DNA of 64,000 bases from Strongylocentrotus droebachiensis (Eukaryota > Echinodermata > Echinoidea > Camarodonta > Strongylocentrotidae). Each line of letters starts with the position of its first letter. Position 1 is the stretch's first letter. The stretch is taken from positions 52,431 to 116,430 of the forward strand of contig JAVYIG010006531.1 of assembly GCA_035222895.1 (NCBI GenBank), given 5' to 3'. Below are positions 22,185 to 31,677 of the stretch, in pieces. The notes under the pieces were generated by a model that did no database searches, was not told where the DNA came from, and saw only the letters and a list, made by a program, of their open reading frames with translations. The position numbers and the translations under genes were made by a program.

Positions 22185-23756
22185 GTGGAACATAACCATT
22201 TTAGTTCATTTGAAATTGCACACCTCATTAATGAACATTTCTGTGCTATAGCGGCAGACTTACCAAAGCTTCAGAGATCACACTTACCTGCATTTTTGCC
22301 TGCTCAATACAACTGTCCCCCAGTACAACCATGGCAAGTGTATAAATACCTACGTTCTCTTAGTCAAGGTAAAGCCGGAATTACTGGGGATATTCCTGTT
22401 CGGATCATTCGCGAATTTGCCTATGAATTGTCAGTCCCATTTACAGATATTCTTAATGTATAATTCCAACAATCTGAGGTTCCTTTGCAATGGAAACAAG
22501 CAGAAGTAGTTCCTGTTCCTAAGGTGCACCCACCGACACTTTGGAGCTTATAGACTAATAGCCCTGACAAGCTATTTTGCTAAGATAGCCGAATCGTAAC
22601 TTTATTGCCAAGTGGCTGTTAGAAGATATAACCAAAAATCTTGTTCCTAATCAGTTTGGAAATCGTAAAGGCTTATCGACGACACATTACCTCATTGGTT
22701 TGATACACCAGATATTAGAGAATGCAGAAAGGGTGAAATTTACATCAACGATATTGATTACAGATTATTCGAAAGCTTTCGATAGAATAAATCACAATGT
22801 TTTAGTTAAAAAACTCCTCAATCTCGATGTCAGACCATGCCTTATTAACTGGATAATGAGCTTTTTGGATAATCGATTGCAGTGTGTCAAATATAATGGA
22901 ACATAATCAAACTGGAATGTCTTAAATACAGGAGTTCCACAGGGAACAAAACTTGGACCTTTATTATTTTTGATACTAATGAATGATGCATGCCAAGATT
23001 CCATTATACCTTATTTGAAATACGTAGACGATTTGTCAATGGTAGAAAGCAGGAGTATATGTAAAGCTTCAAAATTACAAGATGAACTTCGCAAACTACA
23101 GGAATGGTCTAATAGGAATGATATGAAATTAAATGCCTCTAAATGTTCAGTCATGCAGATCTCGTTTTGTAAGCAACCTGTACAACAGGCGGCCTTGTTT
23201 ATTGATAATAACCAACTATGTAATGTAGAATCTCCCAAAATATTGGGTTTAATCGTACAGAGTGACCTAAAATGGAATAAACACGTGACTGACCTCTTGA
23301 AGAGAAGTAACAAGAAGTTGTACATACTCGGGAGACTAAAAATCATTCAAACTACCCATTGTAGATCTGATCACCATATTTAGAGGACATATAAGACCGA
23401 TTGTAGAGTACTGTGCCCCTGTTTTCAACGGAGCTCTTACAAAACAGCACATCTATGCACTTGAATCAATTCAAAAGAGAGCATGTAGAATAATTCTGGG
23501 TAGTAGTTATACCTCATACAATGTGGCATTAGAAACATGTAACTTAGTGACTCTTGAGGAAAGAAGAAAACAATTATGTCTCACGTTTGCTCATAATCTG
23601 GAAGAAAGTCCCTTTTCATCGAATTGGCTAGTTAACAAACAGGAAAGTCGCTACTGCTTGAGGAGAACAACAAAGTACACCCTGTACAAGTGCAAAACTA
23701 ACATATTTAGAAAGAGTCCAATACCATACCTTATAGATCTTCTAAATAATGAATAA
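22185..23756 (+). pseudogene. LINE ORF2 reverse transcriptase and C-terminus, frameshifted
   Basis: Motifs appear in order across broken frames: SQGKAGITGDIP (about 22365), TDYSKAFDRINHNVL (22760), GVPQGTKLGPLLF (22931), the YVDD catalytic box (23021-23032), KCSVMQISF, and LGLIVQSDLKWNKHV. The C-terminal block has RPIVEYCAPVF (about 23396), IQKRACRIILG and LVTLEERRKQLC, ending at TGA near 23755. Stops such as that at 22904 and shifts near 22470, 22600 and 23345 break it. The catalytic aspartates themselves are intact. Confidence 0.85.
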
Positions 23757-24335
23757 TTGAAATGCATTTTTACATAATGTATATATAAACAATATTTGAT
23801 AAATATTGTTATCATTATCCAATTTTTTAATATGTACCCAAGTATGATTTAGTTTTAACGTAGGAAACTATATGTTTCACAACCCACTCTGGAATATGTT
23901 TATCTTTTTACAGAGACATCAATTTATAATTATGTACTTACCGTTGATGAACTGGCAACATAGAGCAATATTTTGCTGACTTTTAATTTTCAATGAATAT
24001 GAATTGTCAAGGACACAGGTGCAATAATTTCAGTATTAGCTTTTTAACTTATTTGTATGTTATGTATTGTATTGCTTTTGATCAATTATTATTATTACTA
24101 TTGTGAACTTTAATAGATTTTTAAGATGTAAATACTATATAAAAAACAATCTTAAGAAATATCTGTTTAATTTAGCTTATAATTGATTACCATAACCTTT
24201 CATGTCTGTACCTTTCCTATCGCACTTTGTATAAATGTATCATGTATGTATTTCATCCTTTGCACAAGCTGCGCCTTGAGCATTTGACTGTCAAGTGGAT
24301 TTGGCGCCTTATAAATCATATGTATTATTATTATA

Positions 24336-24535
24336 GTGATTGATTTTAAATAGCTACACATGAATGATGTTAAATGTTACCAATACTGTTTGAATGAATG
24401 ATTGTAACAAATGAAATATAATGTTATGTAATTAAGCTCATGTATATGTAAACATGCACAATTCAGCATGTTGGCTGCGAGGCATTGTTTTTTTAATAAA
24501 ACCATTATTGAATTGAATTGAATTGAATGAATGTT
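24336..24535 (+). repeat. Second LINE-type 3' tail with (ATTGA)n
   Basis: Downstream of the first element, a separate stretch ends AATAAAACCATTATTGAATT and continues as GAATT-type pentamer repeats. Short tandem tails of this type mark the 3' end of CR1/L2-like elements. No coding portion is attached. Confidence 0.4.
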
Positions 24536-24847
24536 CATTTTAAGGTATTTGAGGGAATACAATAATGGTATTTTACTTCATAATTATATGTGCAGATATT
24601 CAGGTTCATGATAAAATGATGAGATTAACATGATTGTTGTTGCTCTTTTACCTAAAAATGTCTTTTTGCAATGCAGACTGTACAAGAGGAATAGATTGGA
24701 GACAGCTCTGTTGTATAAACTAGTCAAAATTAGGAATTAAACAATAAAAAAACAATGTAAAATATTGCAATTCCACGTTCTGCAGTTAAAACGTTTTCGA
24801 AAAGGGCATTACTCTTATGCGAGAAATTAAAATGGTTTTATTCTTAC

Positions 24848-24947
24848 CATACAATCACCATGGCAATAGCAAGTATGATGATCCCCGAGAATGATATCAC
24901 GAATACAACTATCCAAACAGCACTAGTTTTCTTCTGGTGTTGATTCT
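24848..24947 (-). CDS. Transmembrane exon of the receptor
   Basis: The acceptor is TTTTTTCAATGGTGCAG and the donor GTAAGA. Phase 1 to 2 is open for 100 bases. It encodes a short hydrophilic juxtamembrane stretch (ENQHQKKTS), then about 25 uninterrupted apolar residues including VWIVVFVISF and IIILAIAMVIV, a convincing single membrane-spanning helix. The basic KRKQKK at the start of the next exon gives a cytoplasmic C-terminus by the positive-inside rule. Confidence 0.8.
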
Positions 24948-25381
24948 CTGCACCATTGAAAAAATAAGCGTTAATCACCAAGATTTGTCAGTTCAGTGCT
25001 AATTGCAGAATAGGCCTATACAAAAAAAGAATTCTATAAATGTTATTAGAGACATTTTATATTTTGATATCACTGGCCCTACGTCCTTTTGGTTCCCTAA
25101 GTCATAGATCCTAGGCAACGCATAATTGGTATGTATGGTAGTTCTTGGACCAGATTAAGAAGTTGATTCTCATGGTTTGCTTTAATAAAACACACGAAGA
25201 AAAAAAAAAGTTTTGTTAATTATCACGGACAATTCCATGATTGTCATAAGAGCAAAGGTAACTGTAGGAGCATTGCGACATTGTATTAAATAATTATTGA
25301 AAGATCCGGCATTTTTACTGGACGAAATTATAAAAAAAGTCCCACAGCCCTCCTACCCACCCCGGCTCCTCGCTCAGTGCA

Positions 25382-25409
25382 GTGGGGGGGGGGGGGGGGG
25401 GGGGGGGGG
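25382..25409. repeat. Poly-G run
   Basis: About 28 consecutive G residues on the plus strand inside the receptor intron. It is expected to form G-quadruplex structures and to be unstable in cloning and sequencing. Confidence 0.95.
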
Positions 25410-25459
25410 TTGTAGGGGCAATAGTGTAAGGGTAATAGTCGGGATAATGGCTTATGTCA

Positions 25460-26015
25460 ATAAGGGAGTTTACATATACAATCTGCGCATGGGCAGATAA
25501 AGGTCATTTGTACCAAAAAGGTAAAACCCACAGAGATGAATACTGAATACACCAACGGTACATTCTATGATACGCAGGTGGAAGTATTCCTTTCAAGAGG
25601 GCAAACAAAAGGTATTCATGAAGCACATCTAGGACTTTGGCAGTTATTATTCTAATATGCTCAAAGTGGAACTTCTCCATGTGTAAAAGATCTGTGGATA
25701 TTTGGGGTCATTTGTACCATGTGCTATCTGTAAACTCCCTTATAAGCGAGTTCGTCATTAGGATTTGCGCATGTGCAGATAAAAGTCATTCGTACCTAAA
25801 TTGTAAAACCATTGAGACGAATACTCGTATCGTGCTCATGAAAGTTATGTAATTAGTATTCATTTATGTACCGACAGTACATTTATCTGATACACAGGTG
25901 GAAGTATTCTTCTCAAGAGGGCAAACAAAAGGTATTCATGAAGCACCTCCATCACTAAGGGCGTATCCATAGTGTAAAAGATCTGTGGATATTTGGGGGG
26001 TCATGCGGTCCGGAG
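25460..26015. repeat. Tandem duplication, two ~250-280-base copies
   Basis: Units start near 25485 (GCGCATGGGCAGATAAAGGT) and 25767 (GCGCATGTGCAGATAAAAGT). Both contain GGTGGAAGTATTC, CAAGAGGGCAAACAAAAGGT and AAAAGATCTGTGGATATTTG. Inverted TAAGGGAGTTTAC (25461) and GTAAACTCCCTTA (about 25731) suggest one unit began as a short inverted-repeat element. Confidence 0.8.
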
Positions 26016-26166
26016 CTATTTACGAACTGGCTTATTGGACGCAGGACCGACCGCCAAAGGACCGACATAGGACTATTGAGGCTAAGACTTTTGAGGTTTT
26101 ATCTGATGGTTGGATGTTTCTGTTTACATCCGTATACGAAATCATCTTGGTCTATTCACCACTCAC

Positions 26167-26499
26167 CGAGGTTTGGAGTCGTAACAGTCACAAGTGGACT
26201 TCTTGGTCCTTCTCCGCCGGGACCTTCTCTGACAGCAGAAACACTGATATTGTATTCGGTTCCTGGTGCCAACTCAGTCACTAAAAACTCCATTCTTCGT
26301 TGAAGATCGCCCTCTCCCACACCCAAGCCGATTCTACCAACCACTATCCATTCCTCTTCCATGGTTTGCTGATAGATAAGGTAACCAACAACTGGTCCGT
26401 CACCGGGGTCCAGAAAAGGTATCCAAGAGTTCCAGAAGACAGTGACTGATGACGAGCTGATCTCTCCAACTGTTGGGCCGGATGGCAGCTCTGGTAAAG
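26167..26499 (-). CDS. Fibronectin type III exon of the receptor
   Basis: The acceptor is CTTTATCATTTCAG and the donor GTGAGT. It is 333 bases with phase 1 at both ends, the usual arrangement for an FN3 module. The translation opens LPELPSGPTVGEI and has the core Trp (VTVFWNSW), a GYLIYQQ strand and the diagnostic LAPGTEYNISVSAVREG, ending SPLVTVTTPN. All fit a complete FN3 domain of about 100 residues. There is no WSXWS-type cytokine-receptor motif. Confidence 0.85.
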
Positions 26500-27609
26500 C
26501 TGAAATGATAAAGCTGTCCCGTTAATAACTCGTTTATGTGTGAATTACCTTCATGTTATGAGAAAAAAAAACCAAGAGAAACAAACAAATAAAACAAGTG
26601 AAAAAAACCATCCCGATCTGTATTAAATCGCTTATACCCCCTTCACATACACGAATTTTTCTTACGAGTCCTTACGGACCGCCAACTCGTAGACACTCTT
26701 AAGGATCCGTGAAAGGAGAGGCAAATTTTTTGAAATGTCAAAAATCTTCTTACGATTGTCCACGGATTGATTTGTCCGTAAATAGCTCGTAAATAGCTCG
26801 TAACAATCCGTAACCATCCGTAAACCACTCGCAACAATACCTAACCATCCGTAAACTGCTCGCAAGAATCCGTAAATGACTCGTAATTGTCGTAACAGAT
26901 TTTTGTAACGATTTGTTTACGGATTATTTGCGGATGATTGCAAGCAGTTTACGGATGGTTACGGGTGCTTAATGGTGCTGAAGTGTTGTTTACGATTTTA
27001 TTAGGGCCATTTTACGATGGCTTTACGGATTGATACGGGTTATTAAGAGCATTTTACGTGTAGTTACGAGTACTTTATGGCACAGTCACACGGCCACTTA
27101 CGGTAGCTGCGGATGCTTACGGATAAAAGTCCGTAAGCATCCGCAAGGATCCGTATCATCCGTAAGCATCCGTATCCATCCGTAATTCAATCCGCAGGAT
27201 CCGCAGACATACGCAGATCCGCAGCGGAATTTTGAAAATCTCAAAATTTTGCTGCGGATGAAATATACGTAAGCATCCGCAGAATATACGTTATCCATAC
27301 GTAACATACGTAACTCATACGTAAGATACGTAAACTCATCCGCAGGATACGTTAGATACGTAACTGATCCGCACACTTTGTCGGGTGTGCGGATGCCTGC
27401 GGATACATAGGGGTACGTAAACACTATTACGTAGGAGTTACGTATGTTTAACGTATTTTTGACATATATATTGCGGATCTTACGATAGGACTTGCGGTAA
27501 TTGCGTATGCTTGCGGATGGGATACGAATATTACGGATGGGATACGGATGTTACGGATTGGATATGTATGTTACGGTTGAGATACGGATAATATGCGGAA
27601 TTTTTACCT

Positions 27610-29019
27610 ATGTCTTCTTTCATTTCGGCGGATGTCGCCCATGCCAAATGGTCTTCACTTGGGTATGCAACCCTGGATGCTGCCAGCATCCTCATCATTG
27701 TCAGTTCTTCAACTGTAGACTTTCACAGGTCACTCAAGATGGAGAGAGAACGCCGCCTTGTGTTGCTGGATTGTTTGATGGCCATCCAACACAATCAGAT
27801 GCAGATGAAGATCCTGATGGCCAAGATGCAAGCCATCCTTGAAAGGAGAAAAGAGAGGATGTGTTGGGTTCGTCACTGGATCACATTGCGACCACACCAG
27901 GGTGCCTATGGTAACCTGATGCACCTGCTACGCAATGAGGATGTTCAGGGCTTCCGCAACTTCACCCGCATCACACCTGCCATGTTTGCCGAAATGGTCA
28001 CCCGCCTCACTCCTCGCTTACAGAAGTATGATACCTGGTACAGGAAGGCCCTTCCAGTAGGCTTGAAGGTCGCCATCACCATGCGCTACCTTGCCAGTGG
28101 GGACTCCTACCACAGCCTGATGTACCTATTCTATGTACCCAACAACACCATCTCACTCTTGGTGTTGGACGTGTGTCAGGCCATCTACGCTGAGTATGGC
28201 GAGGAGACCATCAGCAACCCATCTACTCCAGAGGGGTGGAAGGGCATTGCCCAGACCTTCTCCGACCGGTGGAACTTCCACCATTGCCTGGGAGCCTTAG
28301 ATGGCAAGCACATCCGCATCAAGGCACCCGCGAACTGTGGCTCCCAGTTCTACAACTATAAGGGGTACAACTCGATTGTACTCCTTGCCCTGGTTGATGG
28401 CAACTACAAGTTCCGGTGGGTGGAGGTGGGAGCAGGTGGTGCGAGTTCTGATGCCCAGATTTGGAACACGTGCAGTCTGAAAGAGGCAATTGACGATGAG
28501 AACATTGGAATACCACCAGATGAGCCACTGCCTCATGACGATCGAGACATCCCTTATTTCGTGATTGCTGACGCTGCATTTGCACTACGCACCACCCTGA
28601 TGAAGCCTTTTGGTGCCAAGCCACTGACCATGGAGGAGAGGATATTTAACTATAGACTTTCCAGAGCCAGGAGATGTGTGGAGAATGCCTTTGGCATTCT
28701 TGCAAACAGATTCCGGTGTCTTCTGAGTGCTATGGCACAGGTGCCTTCCACAGTGGAGACCATCGTCCTCGCCTGCCTGTGCATCCACAACCTCCTAAGA
28801 GACCAGGCATCCGCTGAGCAGAATGGCATGATGGACAGAGAGGACGACCAGCACAACATCATCCCGGGTGCATGGAGAGAGGGGGGCGTGCTGGATGACA
28901 TGCAACAGAGGCTTGCTGGCAACTACACCACCAAGATTGCCAAGCGCCAGCGCCTGTACCTCAAGCATTACTACAATGGCACCGCCGGAGCAGTTCCCTG
29001 GCAGCAGCGCATGGCCTAA
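27610..29019 (+). CDS. PIF/Harbinger transposase (DDE_Tnp_4 / HARBI1-like)
   Basis: An uninterrupted 469-residue frame. It has an N-terminal helical region with basic residues (about 44-150, GFRNFTRITPAMFAEMV), then the DDE nuclease core: LDGKH (D231), SSDAQIW (D281, conserved but probably not catalytic), VIADAAF (D321) and VENAFG (E358), followed by CIHNLLRD. HARBI1-type transposases cut and paste DNA at TWA targets. The true start is likely Met44 (27739): residues 1-43 look non-coding, and TTTCACAG at 27721 could be a splice acceptor joining an upstream exon. The codon use is GC-richer than the flanks, and the lack of stops or shifts indicates recent activity or horizontal arrival. Confidence 0.9.
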   Translation: MSSFISADVAHAKWSSLGYATLDAASILIIVSSSTVDFHRSLKMERERRLVLLDCLMAIQHNQMQMKILMAKMQAILERRKERMCWVRHWITLRPHQGAYGNLMHLLRNEDVQGFRNFTRITPAMFAEMVTRLTPRLQKYDTWYRKALPVGLKVAITMRYLASGDSYHSLMYLFYVPNNTISLLVLDVCQAIYAEYGEETISNPSTPEGWKGIAQTFSDRWNFHHCLGALDGKHIRIKAPANCGSQFYNYKGYNSIVLLALVDGNYKFRWVEVGAGGASSDAQIWNTCSLKEAIDDENIGIPPDEPLPHDDRDIPYFVIADAAFALRTTLMKPFGAKPLTMEERIFNYRLSRARRCVENAFGILANRFRCLLSAMAQVPSTVETIVLACLCIHNLLRDQASAEQNGMMDREDDQHNIIPGAWREGGVLDDMQQRLAGNYTTKIAKRQRLYLKHYYNGTAGAVPWQQRMA

Positions 29020-29073
29020 GCAGTTGGCCAAACATAACAAACAGACAAATCATGCAACTTTTGATGCTTAAAT

Positions 29074-29502
29074 TTGACAACAAAAAAATTGAACAAGGTA
29101 ACGAAAGGATGTAAATTTATTTATAAAATCTGTGTTGAGAAAATCTTTAAAACTCCTATTTCACAAAACAAATGGAGGAACATTGTTTCAAAACCAATTG
29201 TTACTCGGGACAAAATTTATATGATTCCTTTTAAATGTTCTTTATCAAGAAAACTTAGATATTTACAATATAAAATTCTTCATAATATCCTTGGTGTTAA
29301 CAAGTATCTGAAAACTGTTGGTATATTAAATTTGTGTTCTTTTTGTTCAAAACACTCTGAAACTATTGCCCATTTATTTTGGGAATGCCCCTTCAATCGT
29401 CGATTTTTAGATGATTTTGAAAAATACACTCTCAAAAGTGAAATAATGTTATCTTTTAATGTCATCCGTAAAATCCGTAAGTCATCCGTAAGTCGTCAGT
29501 AA
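29074..29502 (+). pseudogene. LINE ORF2 C-terminal fragment trapped in the Harbinger element
   Basis: A 142-codon open frame lies between the transposase stop and the right subterminal repeats. Residues 50-105 (MIPFKCSLSRKLRYLQYKIL ... then a C88-x2-C91-x8-H100-x4-C105 cluster, CSFCSK and LFWECPF) match the zinc-knuckle C-terminus of L1/Tx1-type LINE ORF2 proteins. There is no reverse transcriptase. The last dozen residues run into CGTAA repeats. It is probably cargo rather than a functional second gene, although the frame is intact. Confidence 0.65.
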
Positions 29503-29780
29503 CATGTGTCAGCGGGTTGGCAGCGGATGGGTTCATCCGCAGGTTTTACCCGTAACATCCGTAATTCATACGTAACATCCGTAACTAATCCGTATCGTCC
29601 GCAGAATATAGGTAACTTTTGCTCAAATTTCCGTATTTGAGCAAAATTCATACGTAACATCCGTAACTAATCCGTATCGTCCGCAGAATATAGGTAACTT
29701 TTGCTCAAATTTCCGTATTGGGGTTAAAAATTACGCATTTTCATTATCCAAATATACGCAGGCATCCGCAGGTCCGTAAC
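29461..29780. repeat. Subterminal repeats of the inner Harbinger element
   Basis: Dense CCGTAA, TACGTAA and CCGCAG units. An internal direct repeat of about 70 bases (CATACGTAACATCCGTAACT through TTTGCTCAAATTTCCGTAT) occurs at about 29567 and 29648. The matching left-hand block, at 27100-27600, carries the same units mostly in inverted sense. Such clusters are usual binding sites for the transposase or its Myb-like partner. Confidence 0.8.
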
Positions 29781-30586
29781 ATGGCCGTGTGACTGTAGCA
29801 TTACGAATGGATAAATATACGTATACGTGTGCTTACGAACTGTTTACGATTTGGGGAAAGGTATAAAAGCTGCAATTTCGAACACTTCATTTTCAGTTAT
29901 TTTTTGGCTCAAATTCGTAAGGACTCGTAAATACTCGTAACTTACTCGTAACTATTCGTAACAACACGTAAACAGATCGTAACTAACACGTTAGTTGCTC
30001 GTAGTCATCCGTGACAACTCGTAACAAATCGTGGACTGTTGCCGTAAATACATCGTAATAATTCGTAATAATTCGTAATAATCCGTATTAAACCGCAAAC
30101 AGCTCGCAATAACTCTTAAACCGGTCGTAAAAGTGGTCAAATCGTAAGGATCCGTGAAAGATCCGTGAATTTGTGCGATCCGTAAGGACTCGTAAGAAAA
30201 ATCCGTGTATGTGATGGGGGTATTAGGGCCCACTTTAAATTGACATGTTAAACCTCCAAGTACGTATAATATCCATGCATGGACATTACGTATGGTGTAG
30301 TAAACTACATACAGTGAACAACTGAATCATGCCTACTCCTTGTAAATTTGATGATTTGATTTTTTTTTAAATGTTTTTCGTAACACAAGAATAAAAGAGG
30401 GATTAGCTGTAATAATTTTAGATTACGCTTTAAATGTCACAATCGAAAGACAAATACATCGGGACAAATCGATTCATAACAAAAAATTGTTAACAGTATT
30501 AATTATTTCATCGTTAACTATATTATACAAAATTACTCAATCAGTTTGAATATGGTGAGAAATGTTTGGGAAAAATATAATATTAC

Positions 30587-30892
30587 CGTAAAAATCAAAG
30601 ACAGCAGAACAAGTAGCCATTGAAAAGGATCTATCTTTGTCAGGCAGTTTACCTGCGTAGCAGAAGATTTTGTCATCTTCGTTCACATTGTCAAGAAGGA
30701 AACTATTATTACGGACTTCACCGTCAAGACTCGTCGATGAGAAGGAAATCGGTCTCGATGATGAAAGGGTTTGGCCGATGGATAGCGTGACGTTATCAGG
30801 AGACAGCGTTTCTCCTTCGATTTCGACGTCGACGGCGCAGTAGACATTAGCGAACCCGGGATTAGTTCTAGGGGTCGTGAGATGGAAATTAT
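30587..30892 (-). CDS. Ig-like exon of the receptor
   Basis: The acceptor is GATGAGATACAAG-side CTCATCCTACAG and the donor GTAATA. It is 306 bases, phase 1 at both ends. The frame has VYCAVDVEIEG and, about 55 residues later, a tract LDNVNEDDKIFCYAGKL, giving the two-cysteine spacing and D-x-x-x-x-C pattern of an Ig-like fold, plus NVT and NNS N-glycosylation sequons. A GTAAAC inside the frame (after FCYAG) is an alternative donor; splicing there would shorten the exon to 240 bases without changing phase. The Ig assignment is by pattern only. Confidence 0.7.
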
Positions 30893-31024
30893 CTGTAGGA
30901 TGAGATACAAGAAAGAATGAGCGTGGTAGAAAGGCAACATAATACCAAATCTAGCAACATATATGACAGTAAATGATAAAATGTTTATGAATACATAAAT
31001 TCGATGTTGAAATGATTTCAAATG

Positions 31025-31195
31025 TAAAGCCCACTGCACACGAGACTTAATTTTGATTGCGTCAATTACCTGCGCTAAACATGTCAGTGAATTAAGAAGT
31101 TAACCCATGCGCAATATAATACTGCACTGTTAAGTTGACGCAGTCTTGCGTCTGGCAAAGTTAATGACGCATTATGTGCAATGGACATAAGACTA
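31025..31195. repeat. Short MITE-like element with CACTGCACAC ends
   Basis: CCCACTGCACACGAG at the left and TTATGTGCAATGGACA at the right are imperfect inverted repeats. Its right portion, GTTGACGCAGTC...AATGACGCATTATG, resembles the direct repeats at 20296 and 20738. It lies in the intron between the lectin and Ig exons. Confidence 0.5.
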
Positions 31196-31246
31196 GATTG
31201 ACATTTGAAGAGACATAAGCCTATTAATAAATGTGATTTGACTCAC

Positions 31247-31404
31247 AAATTCCTTTCTGGCAAATAAATTGTCTGTCCCCTGTACGGCCTGTACAGAGGT
31301 CATCATCCCATCCCTGTCTGTCGTCCATTGTGCTCGACCAGATGCAAGCACAATTTGAACCTTTATATTTATTGTCTGGTTGATCTTGCGCCCAACCATG
31401 ATAT
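31247..31404 (-). CDS. C-type lectin domain exon (C-terminal half) of the receptor
   Basis: The acceptor is TTTTATATTAG and the donor GTGAGT; the frame is open for 158 bases. It encodes HGWAQDQPDNKYKGSNCACI, then a WDDDLC motif and FICQKG. This is the classical C-terminal half of a C-type lectin domain, with QPD at the long-loop calcium site and WDD in place of WND. In vertebrate lectins QPD usually goes with galactose-type specificity and EPN with mannose-type, so galactose-type binding is a prediction. The N-terminal half should be on an upstream exon that I could not locate. Confidence 0.8.
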
Positions 31405-31653
31405 CTAATATAAAACAAAGAAATGTTAAATGCATTACAATTGCGATAACAATGAAATACCCAGGCTTGAAGGTGAGCAAATAGGCCTACTATTAACGGT
31501 ATTGTAGACTGTTCACTCCTACAAGTCTAATGCCGCTTAAATAATGGTTTATAGGACATAAATAACCATAATACCATCACCGTTTTAATGACATTGGAAA
31601 GTTTTGTGAACGTCTTTAGAACGTTTCGTGTTTGCTGTTATTTTAATTGAGAT

Positions 31654-31677
31654 AAATCTAGAAACGTTTCTAGATTT
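31654..31677. repeat. 24-base perfect palindrome
   Basis: AAATCTAGAAAC followed by its exact reverse complement, centred on AACGTT. It directly adjoins the foldback repeat at 31678. Confidence 0.9.

Larger units (their letters stand above)
20790..24335 (+). mobile_element. Degenerate non-LTR retrotransposon (CR1/jockey-group LINE)
   Basis: One ORF2 has been broken by several frameshifts and stops: endonuclease (about 20940-21700), linker, reverse transcriptase (about 22330-23340) and the usual C-terminal region (to the stop at 23754). A 3' untranslated region ends with GCGCCTTATAAATCATATG followed by an ATT microsatellite (about 24320-24335), a typical LINE 3' end. It is antisense to the receptor gene and sits in its intron between the transmembrane and tail exons. 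It cannot make a full-length protein. Clade assignment within the CR1/L2/jockey group is tentative. Confidence 0.8.
27075..29803 (+). mobile_element. Inner PIF/Harbinger element carrying transposase
   Basis: The element spans 27078-29800, flanked by TTA on both sides (27075-27077 and 29801-29803). It starts TGGCACAGTCACACGGCC and ends GGCCGTGTGACTGTAGCA; the inverted repeats continue, imperfectly, through TTACGG and CTGCGGATGC. The interior has subterminal CCGTAA/CCGCAG repeats (about 27100-27600 and 29461-29780), a complete transposase ORF and a LINE fragment. It inserted into the outer Harbinger-like element. No companion Myb/SANT-like gene, common in this superfamily, is visible. Confidence 0.85.
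26632..30225. mobile_element. Outer PIF/Harbinger-like element with TTA target duplication
   Basis: The element spans 26635-30222 between TTA duplications (26632-26634 and 30223-30225). The ends are ~43-bp inverted repeats: TACCCCC, CACATACACG and CTTACGAGTCCTTACGG match with two or three differences. The two halves (26635-27077 and 29804-30222) together make only about 860 bases, filled with CGTAA/TTACG subterminal repeats and without a gene. It is therefore a non-autonomous element split by insertion of the inner element. TWA duplications are characteristic of PIF/Harbinger. Confidence 0.8.
20356..31404 (-). other. Gene model: C-type lectin/Ig/FN3 transmembrane receptor with ITAM-like tail (3' part)
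   Basis: Exons 31247-31404, 30587-30892, 26167-26499, 24848-24947 and 20356-20587 on the minus strand join in phase (2/1, 1/1, 1/1, 1/2, 2/stop), giving about 376 codons including the stop. The order is: end of a C-type lectin domain, Ig-like domain, FN3 domain, transmembrane helix, cytoplasmic tail. The last four exons each hold one structural unit. By architecture this is a type I receptor, lectin domain outermost. It should recognise a carbohydrate or glycoprotein ligand and signal through tyrosine phosphorylation (inference). The N-terminal exons, signal peptide and promoter were not found up to 64000 and may lie outside. Its introns host an antisense LINE and two nested Harbinger elements. 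Confidence 0.75.

Noticed and set aside
27501-27842. 113-codon frame overlapping the Harbinger transposase start
   Set aside because: Different register through subterminal repeats and the transposase; no Myb/SANT features, so it is not the missing companion gene.
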